Origin: Actinomycetes bacterium
GTDB lineage: Bacteria > Actinomycetota > Acidimicrobiia > Acidimicrobiales > RAAP-2
Direction: 5' to 3'
Assembly (NCBI GenBank): GCA_021791895.1
Contig: JAJYVS010000001.1
Location: 107,516-171,515, forward strand
DNA length: 64,000 bases
Under the pieces are notes generated by a model, which searched no databases, was not told the origin of the DNA, and saw only the letters and a list, made by a program, of their open reading frames with translations. Positions 7,583 through 14,959 of this stretch are shown here, piece after piece (within the stretch, counting starts at the first letter, position 1; each line of letters opens with the position of its first letter). A program made the position numbers and the translations under genes.

Positions 7583-8410
7583 CTATGCGGTCGTCGTACA
7601 GGTCGCTGCCCCGACAGTCACCGTGATGCCTTCTCCCGGTGAGGTGTAGTAGAGGAGGATCGTCACCGATCCCGAGCTGTCCGTGTAGTCGCTCCAGGAA
7701 TCTGTCGCGTCCCTTGCCGTGGCCAGCTGATCGGGTTGATTCGAGGTGATCGAGACGTTGTAGTCGCCGTTGTACCCGTCGTTGGCCAAAACGGCACTGG
7801 CCTGACACCAGGCACCGACGGGGGGAGCCGGAGAAAAAGTCGGCAACGTGCCCATGTACTTCTGGTAGGCGGTGACCCAATTCGACGAGATGGCGAGTTG
7901 CGCAGCCAGAAGGGTGACCTGGCCCGAACACACGAGATCGTTGAGTCGGTTCTCCAAGCTGTCCTTGGAGTTCACGAACGTCGTGGCGGCGGGATTGTCG
8001 TTCGGTTCGATCCACAGGTTCGCCGGATCGTTCGGGTCGCCGCCGAGCTCCAGAGGGATCAGATGGTCGTATTCGGCGGTCGAGAAGGGCCCGGTGTAGC
8101 CATAGGCGAGTGCCGACGCCTGCTTCTCCGGCTCGGTCACGCTCTCAGGCGGGCGGATGCCGGCGGTATAGCCACTCGCGCAAATGGTCGAGCCGATGTC
8201 GGCCTGGGTGACCAGCGGGTCGATGGCGCCCGGGGTGCACGCCTGGTCCGGGAGGGGAAATGTGCCCACCCAGCCGTAGTGGCGGGAGCCTGGCGAAGGC
8301 TGGGGTTGAACGGTGTAGGTGGCCATCGGACCGGGGACGATCTTGAAGCAGCTGCTCAACGCGACCGCAGCAACGACGGTCGCCCCGAGCACGAACACGC
8401 GCTTCTTCAC
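7583..8410 (-). CDS. Secreted lipoprotein with HNH-nuclease-like domain
   Basis: This 275-residue protein starts with a lipoprotein signal peptide (MKKRVFVLGATVV, lipobox ALSSC at about residues 18-22). A degenerate HNH-like core sits around residues 110-175: EYDHLIPLELGG, then DPANLWIEP, then KDSLENRLNDLVCSGQVTL with a trailing SNWV. This layout recurs in extracellular actinobacterial proteins annotated as HNH-signature proteins; nuclease activity here is unproven. The C-terminal 90 residues look like a beta-rich secreted domain. GTG 8410 has TACGCT eight nt upstream. It is probably anchored on the outer face of the membrane. Confidence 0.75.
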   Translation of the reverse strand: MKKRVFVLGATVVAAVALSSCFKIVPGPMATYTVQPQPSPGSRHYGWVGTFPLPDQACTPGAIDPLVTQADIGSTICASGYTAGIRPPESVTEPEKQASALAYGYTGPFSTAEYDHLIPLELGGDPNDPANLWIEPNDNPAATTFVNSKDSLENRLNDLVCSGQVTLLAAQLAISSNWVTAYQKYMGTLPTFSPAPPVGAWCQASAVLANDGYNGDYNVSITSNQPDQLATARDATDSWSDYTDSSGSVTILLYYTSPGEGITVTVGAATCTTTA

Positions 8411-8418
8411 CAGGCCGA

Positions 8419-8424
8419 AGCGTA
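8419..8424 (-). promoter_or_regulatory. -10 box (TACGCT)
   Basis: TACGCT ends 8 nt before the GTG at 8410 on the minus strand, close to the leaderless spacing seen elsewhere in the window. Confidence 0.3.
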
Positions 8425-8547
8425 CATTTCAAGCGCAAAATCCCACGCTGACTCGGCAATCTTGCTCACGCTCACGTACTCATCACCTAAAGAGCCAGCG
8501 CGTTGTCCGAAGCGGTTGGAACTAGTGGCGTGGAACGTCGGACACGC

Positions 8548-9091
8548 ATGAGCGGACAAGACCGCAGGCAGCAGGTTCTGGCCATCGCCGCCGAAGAGTT
8601 CGTAGAAGCGGGCTTGCACGGGGTTTTGACCGAGGTCATCGCCAAGCGGGCCGAGATCGCCCAGGCCTACCTTCCGGAAGTTCAGGGCCAAGAAGGTCCT
8701 GTTCTTGGAGCTGGTCGTGGCCGCGTTCGATCGCATGACCGAGGGAATGCGGGACGTCGCCGGCGCAACGACCGGGCTCGATGGTGTGCGCTACAACGAG
8801 ATGTTGGTCGACCATACCTCGCTGCTGCTGCAGCTCCAGGGCTTCGCCGCCTGCGGCGATTCAAAGGTGCGCAAGGCCGTGCGTGACAGCTTCGGGCGGA
8901 TGTGGCAGACGGTCGCCACCGTCACTCAGCTCGATCCGGTGACGATCAAGGCATTTCTCCCCTTCGGCATGCTGCTGAACAACGCTGCAGCGCTGCAGGT
9001 CGCTCAACTCGATGAACCATGGTCCGAGGGTGTGCGTACTCGCATTCGCCCAGGGCTGTTCGAGCACATCAACACCGATACCAACCGATGA
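8548..9091 (+). pseudogene. TetR-family regulator, frameshifted in the HTH
   Basis: The first part, from ATG 8548, encodes a TetR helix-turn-helix (RRQQVLAIAAEEFVEAGLHG, TEVIAKRAEIAQAYL). At about 8671 the frame breaks. Reading one base later restores the expected continuation FRKFRAKKVLFLELVVAAFDR and a full ligand-binding domain to the stop at 9091. The lesion is equivalent to one extra or two missing bases inside the recognition-helix region, so a functional repressor is unlikely unless this is a sequencing error. It lies at the edge of a stretch with other broken genes. Confidence 0.72.
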
Positions 9092-9340
9092 CGTCGGCCG
9101 GCGGTTGCATTGGTGGACTCTGATTCCAACGCACCCCGACCTCGAATGTCCTCCGGGTCGACTCCCCGATTCATCGTCCGAAGGTGGGAGTTAGGCTCAC
9201 GATCGACCGAAAGCGCTACATTCTCCCTGGTGAAGAACCTCGTTGGAAAAACTGCGCCAGCGGCTGGACGTCTTCGCCGGGCTGTCCGCCGGCTACGTAC
9301 TGCGATCAGACCCGACGTGGTGGTCACCGCTGCGCCGGCA

Positions 9341-9780
9341 ATGACCATCGATTGGGACGTCCCGGTCCCCGTGAGGGACGAGACCGTTCTTCGGGTGACG
9401 TGTTTCGCCCCACCGATGGAGTCCCGGTCCCGGTGACCATGTCCGCCCACCCCTACGGCACGGATCGGATCCCGGCCCGCACCCGGGGCGGCAAGGGAGT
9501 TGGCCTCCAGTATCGGCTGTTCCCCCAGCCGGCACCGGTGCGCATCTCCGAGCTCACCAGCGGCGCCCGCCCCGGGGTGGTGGGTGCCCAATGGCTCCGC
9601 CGTCTTCAACGCCGACCTGCGGGGCGGGGGGACCTCGGAGGGCACTGGCGTCCTCTTTTCCGACGGCGAGGCTGACGACTACCACGACCTGATCGAGTGG
9701 GTCGGCACGCAGCCGTGCTCGGATGGGAAGGTCGGCCTGTGCGGAGTGTCGTACCTGGCAATCAGCCAGTATAAGGGGTT
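9341..9780 (+). pseudogene. CocE/NonD-type hydrolase remnant, frameshifted and truncated
   Basis: Three reading frames must be joined to recover an alpha/beta hydrolase N-terminal half. The pieces are MTIDWDVPVPVRDETVLRV, then VFRPTDGVPVPVTMSAHPYG, then GWWVPNGSAVFNADLRGGGT with the nucleophile elbow LCGVSYLAISQ. This matches CocE/X-Pro dipeptidyl-peptidase-like acyl hydrolases (Ser in G-V-S-Y). Homology stops abruptly at about 9775, where unrelated sequence and a transposase remnant begin. At least two frameshifts plus loss of the C-terminal two thirds make this a clear pseudogene. Confidence 0.75.
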
Positions 9781-9799
9781 TTCCTCGGGTTACCATGGG

Positions 9800-10165
9800 T
9801 CATTTCCCGACGGGTAGCACCCGTTCGGTCGGCAGCTCCACGGTGATGCCGCCACAGCACAGGTAGATCATTGCGATGAGCGCCGTCGCGCGGTGATGGC
9901 CGTAACCACGGTGGTTGATGAGGCGGATCTTCGAGTTCAGGCCTTCCAATTTGGAATTCGACAGGCCGAGCTCGACCGCGGCCAGGATCCTGTCGCGGTT
10001 GGCGCGCACGGTCTTCGACAGCGTGACGAAGGTGGGGATGCGGCATCGGCACGCCCAGGCCAGCCACCAGTCCAGGTGCTCGGCCGCGTCGGAGGGCTTC
10101 TGTAGGCGGTACAGGTCACGAATCCTTCCTTGAGCTGCCAGCAGCGATAGAGGACCGAACGGTTG
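9800..10165 (-). pseudogene. ISL3-family transposase C-terminal remnant
   Basis: The minus strand encodes the C-terminal end of an ISL3-type DDE transposase: HLDWWLAWACRCRIPTFVTL, then ILAAVELGLSNSKLEGLNSK, then IRLINHRGYGHHRATALIAM. The S-N-x-K-L-E-G-L-N segment carries the last catalytic Glu. The upstream piece RSVLYRCWQLKEGF is in another frame, so a frameshift lies near 10120. The N-terminal three quarters are absent and I could not define inverted repeats. It abuts the truncated CocE gene, consistent with insertion followed by decay. Confidence 0.75.
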
Positions 10166-10335
10166 GCGCGCAGCTGGGAAGCCCCACCTCTGGGCAGCAT
10201 CCTCGCCCGGCCTTTCTCCGCTCTCAGCTCGGTGAACCGAAGAGACTGTGATTCGACTCGCCGGATCTCCGCAAACGAACCGAATTCGTTCTTCGGAGAC
10301 GGACTGTCACCGCCGATCGATCGTGCAGCAAATGA

Positions 10336-10374
10336 TGCTAGCACTCCCTACCTCACTATATGATAGCATGCTAT
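10336..10374 (+). promoter_or_regulatory. Toxin-antitoxin promoter with two palindromes
   Basis: Two perfect palindromes, TGCTAGCA (10336-10343) and ATAGCATGCTAT (10363-10374), flank and overlap a good -10 element TATGAT (10359-10364). The second palindrome covers the likely transcription start, just before the GTG at 10376. This fits autorepression by the antitoxin or the complex. Confidence 0.55.
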
Positions 10375-10375
10375 T

Positions 10376-10585
10376 GTGGCCTCATCGAGAACGACCTTCA
10401 CGTTGGACGCCGAGTTGGCTGAGCGAGCTCGGCAACTCGGCGTCAACATTTCGGCTGCTGCTCGTCAAGGGGTCGCCGAGGCCGTACGCGCCGCCCTGGC
10501 GCGAGCCGACAGGGACGCATATCTGAGACAGCCCGAACATGCCGACGCTTTCTGGACCGATGCCGAAGCATGGGGTGAGCCTTGA
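10376..10585 (+). CDS. CcdA-like type II antitoxin
   Basis: This 69-residue protein has an N-terminal ribbon-helix-helix-type segment (TTFTLDAELAERARQLGVNISAAARQGVAEAVRAAL) and an acidic C-terminal tail (DAFWTDAEAWGEP), the usual antitoxin design of DNA-binding plus toxin-binding parts. GTG 10376 is nearly leaderless relative to the TATGAT box. Its TGA overlaps the TTG start of the toxin (TTGA, 10582-10585), coupling the two. It is an intact pair within a region of decayed genes. Confidence 0.82.
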   Translation: MASSRTTFTLDAELAERARQLGVNISAAARQGVAEAVRAALARADRDAYLRQPEHADAFWTDAEAWGEP

Positions 10586-10890
10586 GACGCGGTGAGGTTT
10601 GGTTGGCTGACGTTGGTCGGAAGAAACGGCCCGTCCTGCTGTTAACCCGATCCGAGGTGCTCGACGCGCGGAGCCTCGTGACGGTGGCCGAGGTCACCAC
10701 CTCTATGCGTGGCCTCGCTGCAGAAGTCCATATCGACCACGTCGAGGTTGGCTTGGACCGACCGTCGGTCATCAACTGTGACGGTCTCCACACCGTCCAC
10801 CAGGCATCGCTCACCGGTCCCGTCGGTCACGTCAGCGATGACACTATGCAACGGGTCTGCTCGGCGATCAGTTACGCGCTCGCTTGCTAA
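10582..10890 (+). CDS. MazF/PemK-family endoribonuclease toxin
   Basis: This 102-residue MazF fold protein contains RRGEVWLADVGRKKRPVLLL (strand 1 and loop), TVAEVTTSMRGLAAEVHI, and DRPSVINCDGLHTVHQASLT, the region that builds the active site. MazF toxins cleave single-stranded mRNA at short motifs; specificity cannot be read from sequence. The toxin starts with TTG at 10582, overlapping the antitoxin stop, which should keep toxin yield below antitoxin yield. Length is normal, so it is probably functional. Confidence 0.87.
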   Translation: MRRGEVWLADVGRKKRPVLLLTRSEVLDARSLVTVAEVTTSMRGLAAEVHIDHVEVGLDRPSVINCDGLHTVHQASLTGPVGHVSDDTMQRVCSAISYALAC

Positions 10891-10933
10891 CGAGTTGGCA
10901 GTTCGAATACGGAGATCTGGTTTCCGTCGAAGT

Positions 10934-11007
10934 GGGCGCTGAGGGACTTGAACCCCCGACCTGTTGGTTGTAAGCCAACTGCTCTAACCAGACTGAGCTA
11001 AGCGCCC
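10934..11007 (-). tRNA. tRNA-Val (anticodon TAC)
   Basis: The minus strand folds into a 74-nt cloverleaf. The acceptor arms are GGGCGCT and AGCGCCC, the D arm GCTC/GAGC, the anticodon arm GTTGG-CTTACAA-CCAAC, and the T arm GGGGG-TTCAAGT-CCCTC. The 7-nt anticodon loop places TAC at positions 34-36, reading GUA/GUG valine codons. CCA is not encoded. A TAGTCT box at 11029-11034 (minus) could be its -10 element. The gene lies at one end of the degraded region, a typical landing site for integrating elements, but no integrase is visible. Confidence 0.92.
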
Positions 11008-11154
11008 TTCACCGCACCGCACGATTCCAGACTAGAGACCTCTCGTCGAGTCTCGCTATCTCAGGTACTTAGAATGTTGACGAACTTGAGCGAGCGCTTT
11101 TCCAGGACCCAGCCAAGACAGGCCTGGCCCGACGAGGTCTGGGTGGCGACAGAG

Positions 11155-11889
11155 TCAGGCCATCGTTGCGGCAAGGATGGTCGACAGGAGCTGTGGCGTC
11201 GCCGCAGCGATGGGACGTCGTTCCGCCGCCGTGGTGACCCAGGGGTCCTTCCGGTCCAGTTCGGCGATCGCGGCTCCGGCTTCGACACAGATCAGGAGAC
11301 CTGCCAGGTAGTCCCATGGCCGAAGCGAAATCCCCGAACCCAGCACGTAGGCATCCAGGCTGCCGTCGGCCACTCCGCAGAACTCCAGAGACGCACAGCC
11401 GAGCGTGCGGTGTTGCCAGGACCCGACCTGAGCGCTCACCAGACCTGAGAGACCAACCACGGACACCTCGATGGATTGGCAGGGCGAGGGGTGGATGGAG
11501 GCGCCGTCTCGCCAGGCTCCCATCCCCCTGACGGCATGAAATCGCTGCCCCGTGCCGTGGCTGAGCACCGTTCCGATCCAAGGACCTTCCTCATCGAATA
11601 CGCAGATGCTCGTGGAATAGAAGGGGATTCCCCGATACGCATTCGTGGATCCGTCGATGGGGTCGAGAAGGGCCATCAGCGCGCTCTTGCCCTCCGTCAG
11701 ACCAGACTCTTCTGACATCACCGACATCCCTTGGTCGACCAGCATGGCGACGGCTGCGTCGTCGGCGGCGACGTCGAGTCCGTACTGACCCGGACGATCG
11801 GTCGGGCCCGCGTCCGTCATCCCCAGGATGGCGGCATTGGCGGCCGTGGAGGCCTCAAAAAGCAGGTCAACGACTCCAAACGCGTCCAC
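11155..11889 (-). CDS. Inositol monophosphatase family protein
   Basis: This 244-residue protein has the metal-binding motifs of the IMPase/FBPase superfamily: SEESG (metal-site Glu), DPIDGSTNA (D-P-x-D-G-T/S) and the C-terminal WDYLAGLLICVEAGA. Possible substrates are inositol-1-phosphate, histidinol phosphate, fructose-1,6-bisphosphate or PAP. The gene stands alone here, so the substrate is undecided. GTG 11889 is preceded by TAGCGT 6 nt upstream. A divergent leaderless gene starts 55 bp away. Confidence 0.85.
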   Translation of the reverse strand: MDAFGVVDLLFEASTAANAAILGMTDAGPTDRPGQYGLDVAADDAAVAMLVDQGMSVMSEESGLTEGKSALMALLDPIDGSTNAYRGIPFYSTSICVFDEEGPWIGTVLSHGTGQRFHAVRGMGAWRDGASIHPSPCQSIEVSVVGLSGLVSAQVGSWQHRTLGCASLEFCGVADGSLDAYVLGSGISLRPWDYLAGLLICVEAGAAIAELDRKDPWVTTAAERRPIAAATPQLLSTILAATMA

Positions 11890-11895
11890 ATCACG

Positions 11896-11901
11896 ACGCT
11901 A
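11896..11901 (-). promoter_or_regulatory. -10 box (TAGCGT), leaderless promoter
   Basis: TAGCGT ends 6 nt before the GTG at 11889. It is identical to the box upstream of the ABM gene start at 7398. Confidence 0.5.
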
Positions 11902-11931
11902 CCGGCTGGGATGACCCCGTCGGACCACGTC

Positions 11932-11937
11932 TAGGCT
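11932..11937 (+). promoter_or_regulatory. -10 box (TAGGCT), leaderless promoter
   Basis: TAGGCT ends 7 nt before the GTG at 11945. With the minus-strand box at 11896-11901 it forms a compact divergent promoter pair. Confidence 0.5.
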
Positions 11938-11944
11938 CTCTGGC

Positions 11945-12502
11945 GTGGCAGCGATCGATGTAGCCGGTTACGTGGCCGACCTGAAGGACCACTCGGTCGA
12001 CCACGGCTTCCACGTGCACGACGAACGGCACTTCGTGGAGACCTATTCGCTCCGCCAAGTCTGGGAGGTGGACCTCCATCCGGAAGAGGGGTGCGGAGGG
12101 CCGGTCGACCTGCACCTGGCTCTGGATGTCGACCCCAGGGTGCTGCTCAGCTTCGAGGACGTGGTTCTCGGACTCGCCGACGATGAAGAGCCTCCCGACG
12201 AGTACCACTTTCCGCTGACCTTCACTTGGGCCCTTCCCCCGCTCCCCAAAGGACCTGATCTCCTTCGTCTGGCGATTGACCTCGCAGGCATCGGAGGAAT
12301 CGAACTTCCCCTCGAGGTTTCGGCCATCGACTCGTTTGCCTCGGCGACCGACGGGCCAGAGAGGCGTCTCAGCGTGCTGGCACGCCACCCCGTCTCCCTC
12401 GCGAAGGTCTTAGCCGGCGAGGAGCTGTTGTGCGATGTCTTTGACAGGAGCCTGAACGTCAGCCGATTCCTGCTCGAAGCTGCAGTCGGGTGGCTCGGCT
12501 GA
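11945..12502 (+). CDS. Conserved-looking protein of unknown function
   Basis: This 185-residue acidic soluble protein has no signal peptide or membrane segment and no family I recognise. The N-terminal half has strands such as YSLRQVWEVDLHPEE and VDLHLALDVDPRVLLSFEDVV; the C-terminal half is helical (RLSVLARHPVSLAKVLAGEELLCDVFDRSLNVS). Codon use is normal for the window. GTG 11945 is supported by a leaderless promoter box. The following lipoprotein gene starts 5 nt after its stop, suggesting one transcript. Confidence 0.65.
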   Translation: MAAIDVAGYVADLKDHSVDHGFHVHDERHFVETYSLRQVWEVDLHPEEGCGGPVDLHLALDVDPRVLLSFEDVVLGLADDEEPPDEYHFPLTFTWALPPLPKGPDLLRLAIDLAGIGGIELPLEVSAIDSFASATDGPERRLSVLARHPVSLAKVLAGEELLCDVFDRSLNVSRFLLEAAVGWLG

Positions 12503-12507
12503 CCTCA

Positions 12508-12981
12508 GTGCGCCGCAAGACGGTCCATTTCCTTGTGCTCGCGGCACTTGGCTCATTGGCGCTCGCCTCGTGCGGCGATCAGTCTGCCCTTAGCCTCGCT
12601 AGGGAGGCATGTGTCCATGTCCACCGGTCGATCCACGAGTACGACACCGCGATTCACGCGAAAAGCAACGCGCAAAAGGTTCGAGACCTGAAAGCGGCGA
12701 CGATCGACCTCCAGAAGGCTGAGCCACTCGCGGCCTCGGCCACCTCGGCCGACGGACGGTGGAATGCACTGATGACGACGCTGAGTGAGTTTGGACAGGT
12801 TGACGAGGGACACCTCATTCAGGCGCTTCAAGCCCAGTGTGCGGTCGCCGACAACAATCAGTCGGGCATCCAGGGTCTCGCCCACCTAATGCCGATCGGA
12901 TCGCGCCACCTCCGGTACCCGAACATCGTGACCTCGCTGGTCATCGGTACCCAGCGGGCCGGACCGGGGGCACTTTCCTAG
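12508..12981 (+). CDS. Small secreted lipoprotein
   Basis: This 157-residue protein has a classic lipoprotein signal peptide: basic MRRKTVHF, hydrophobic LVLAALGSLALAS and lipobox Cys at about residue 22. The mature part is helical (SLAREACVHVHRSIHEYDTAI, KVRDLKAATIDLQKAEPLAASA), with further Cys at positions consistent with one disulfide. Function is unknown. I chose GTG 12508, just after the upstream stop, because it gives the standard signal peptide; GTG 12490 would overlap the upstream gene. Confidence 0.7.
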   Translation: MRRKTVHFLVLAALGSLALASCGDQSALSLAREACVHVHRSIHEYDTAIHAKSNAQKVRDLKAATIDLQKAEPLAASATSADGRWNALMTTLSEFGQVDEGHLIQALQAQCAVADNNQSGIQGLAHLMPIGSRHLRYPNIVTSLVIGTQRAGPGALS

Positions 12982-13060
12982 GGACGCTGACGGTCGAGCA
13001 CCACTCCGGCGAGGCTGCTCGAACCCAGTGCCGCGTCGAACCAGGAGTCGGACGCGGCCC

Positions 13061-13444
13061 CTATGACTGGCCCGCCCAGCTCGAATCGGCAACTCGGTGA
13101 TGCTTCAGGCGCTCAATGAGCCACCCGATGCTGTTGGGCCGCGGCATCTCCGACTGCCACCCTCGGACGACCTCCTCCAGCTGCTCGCGCGAGGTGACGT
13201 GGGCGATGACGACGACGGTCATGCCGGTCACCGGGGCATGCTTCCCTCGCTCGACGTAGACATCTCCGAACGGGTCTTCCCACATCGGGGGTGGAGGCTC
13301 ACGCATGACGTAGAGCTCCGTCGTGTCCTCGACCCAGTTCAGCTCGTATCTCAGCCCGTGCGAATCCCGCCACTCGGTCCCCAATTCCACCTCGGCGGAT
13401 TGCCGGCGGCGTTCGTCCGCCTCATAGAACTGGTCTATGTCCAT
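13061..13444 (-). CDS. Hypothetical protein
   Basis: This 127-residue soluble protein has an acidic N-terminus (MDIDQFYEADERRRQSAEVELG), a central strand-rich part (GLRYELNWVEDTTELYVMREP) and a C-terminal alpha/beta part (PVTGMTVVVIAHVTSREQLEEVVRGW). I recognise no family. The ATG at 13444 is preferred to the TTG two codons upstream. It stands alone, with about 80 bp on its 3' side and 127 bp on its 5' side. Confidence 0.6.
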   Translation of the reverse strand: MDIDQFYEADERRRQSAEVELGTEWRDSHGLRYELNWVEDTTELYVMREPPPPMWEDPFGDVYVERGKHAPVTGMTVVVIAHVTSREQLEEVVRGWQSEMPRPNSIGWLIERLKHHRVADSSWAGQS

Positions 13445-13571
13445 GCCCAAACACTAATGCTCCGCCGTATCGCTCCTCATCAGTAGCACAACATTCCGGA
13501 CAACACGCCACGACCAAACGATTTCGGCGAGTGGGAAGCATTGGGGGAACGGCGGTTCCCACGATCCGCCA

Positions 13572-14309
13572 ATGCACATGACCCTCGCCGGCCCTATCGA
13601 TCGCCTTACGACGGATTGGATGGTGAATCGAACGACTCAGTCCAAACTGGCTCTGAATCTTCTAGCAGAATGTGAGTCTGAAGTCGCCTCCATGGAGGTC
13701 GACGATCTTCATTCCCTGGTGGAAAAGCTCCGGGAATCGATCGGGAAATCCGGTGAAAACTGGGCGCCCCGTGTGCTTCAGGCGATGCTCCGAGCCCAGG
13801 CCGTGCATCCTCTTATTCCCCGCGCCATACTGCAGGCGCTCGTCCCCGGATTGGTCACGATTGCGCGGCGACTTTCCTGGGGAACGGGGGGTGAATGGAC
13901 GGATAGTTCAGCCTTCTTTGCCGACTTGATCACGACCACTTGGGAGGTCATCACAGAGTGGTCGGGCCAAGACCGGCCGTACGCACTCCTCGATTTGCTC
14001 TCGGCTACCAGATGCCGGATGAGAAGACAGATTTTGCGCCAAACACACAGAGACCTGGCGATGGGCACCGAGCTGGAACGACGTCTGTCGCGAGCCGTCT
14101 CGAACGACGCCACGGATCTCGAGCTGCTCGCCAGGGCCATTGACGACCTTCGCGGAGATGAGCTGGACGTCGTCGAGGCGGCGGTGCTGTATGGAACCCG
14201 GGTACTCGGGTTCTCCATGACCGAACTCTCGAAGTTGACCGGCCGGAGCAGACGCTACCTGGCCGACCGGCGGCGACACGCTGAGTCACAGTTCTGTGGG
14301 CAGTGCTAG
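13572..14309 (+). CDS. Sigma-factor-like / HTH protein
   Basis: This 245-residue protein has a C-terminal helix-turn-helix resembling sigma-70 region 4: ELDVVEAAVLYGTRVLGFSMTELSKLTGRS, followed by basic RRYLADRRRHAE. The helical N-terminal part (VHPLIPRAILQALVPGLVTIARRLS, then FADLITTTWEVITEWSG and CRMRRQILRQTHRD) is in the place of region 2 but not clearly recognisable as such. It heads an overlapping three-gene unit (its stop overlaps the next GTG) that ends with a SARP/BTAD protein, so a role in transcription is likely. The ATG at 13572 could be replaced by ATG 13578. Confidence 0.6.
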   Translation: MHMTLAGPIDRLTTDWMVNRTTQSKLALNLLAECESEVASMEVDDLHSLVEKLRESIGKSGENWAPRVLQAMLRAQAVHPLIPRAILQALVPGLVTIARRLSWGTGGEWTDSSAFFADLITTTWEVITEWSGQDRPYALLDLLSATRCRMRRQILRQTHRDLAMGTELERRLSRAVSNDATDLELLARAIDDLRGDELDVVEAAVLYGTRVLGFSMTELSKLTGRSRRYLADRRRHAESQFCGQC

Positions 14310-14959
14310 CCGGGGACCACTGGTCACCGGCGATCGATCCCGTCCACGCGAAGGCGAGGAGGGCCCCCGGTGTTCTCTGGGTGCTGTCGGCCGTCTCGCT
14401 GGCCCTGGTCGCAACGCTCCCCACCGAGACCAAGGGGGATCCACAGGTGCCGGCCCGAGCCAAGCCACGTGCGTCCGCCACCCCGACTCCGAGGCCGACC
14501 ACGACGACCTCACCGCCGCCGGTCGGACCGCCGCCGAGTGCTTCGGGGCCTCGATCGCCAACGGCCGTCGTCACCCCGGTTCCGACGTCCACGCCGTCGA
14601 CGACGGCGCGCCCGGCGCCGTCATCGACCGTTCCGACAACGTCGCCGCCCTCTGATTCCAGCTATTCGTATTCTGGCTACCTGAGCTACCCGACGAACGT
14701 GGAGAGCACGATCCCGCTTGGGACCTTGCGAGGGCAGGTCACGGCCTCGGCCTCGTGGTCTCCCCCTGGTGATCTGCAGCTGACCTTGGCATGTGGGGAG
14801 GTCATGCAGCATTCGACCGGCATTGCCTCGACCTCTCTGTCGATGGTCGTTCCCGGCGTCCCGTGCACCCTCAGCATCACCGAGCAACAGCAGCTGAGTG
14901 CCCCGGTCGACTACGAACTGTCCCTGGCGGATTCGACCGCATCACCGTCGAGCTCTTGA
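14303..14959 (+). CDS. Membrane-anchored Ser/Thr/Pro-rich extracytoplasmic protein
   Basis: This 218-residue protein has one N-terminal hydrophobic segment (GVLWVLSAVSLALVATL, about 24-40) acting as signal anchor. A low-complexity linker of about 80 residues rich in Pro, Thr and Ser follows, then a beta-rich C-terminal domain of about 90 residues with two Cys (LTLACGEVM, VPCTLSITEQ). The linker looks like a wall-spanning stalk. GTG 14303 overlaps the stop of the sigma-like gene, and its own stop overlaps the next TTG. It may be an envelope sensor or anti-sigma partner for the neighbours; no anti-sigma motif is visible. Confidence 0.6.
   Translation: MLAGDHWSPAIDPVHAKARRAPGVLWVLSAVSLALVATLPTETKGDPQVPARAKPRASATPTPRPTTTTSPPPVGPPPSASGPRSPTAVVTPVPTSTPSTTARPAPSSTVPTTSPPSDSSYSYSGYLSYPTNVESTIPLGTLRGQVTASASWSPPGDLQLTLACGEVMQHSTGIASTSLSMVVPGVPCTLSITEQQQLSAPVDYELSLADSTASPSSS

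Noticed and set aside
9762..10067. Minus-strand 101-codon frame over the IS remnant
   Set aside because: It is an out-of-frame reading of the ISL3 transposase tail; the recognisable transposase sequence is in the neighbouring frame.
10934..11007. Attachment site of an integrated element at tRNA-Val
   Set aside because: The degraded region next to it is suggestive, but I found no integrase and no second copy of the tRNA 3' end within the window.
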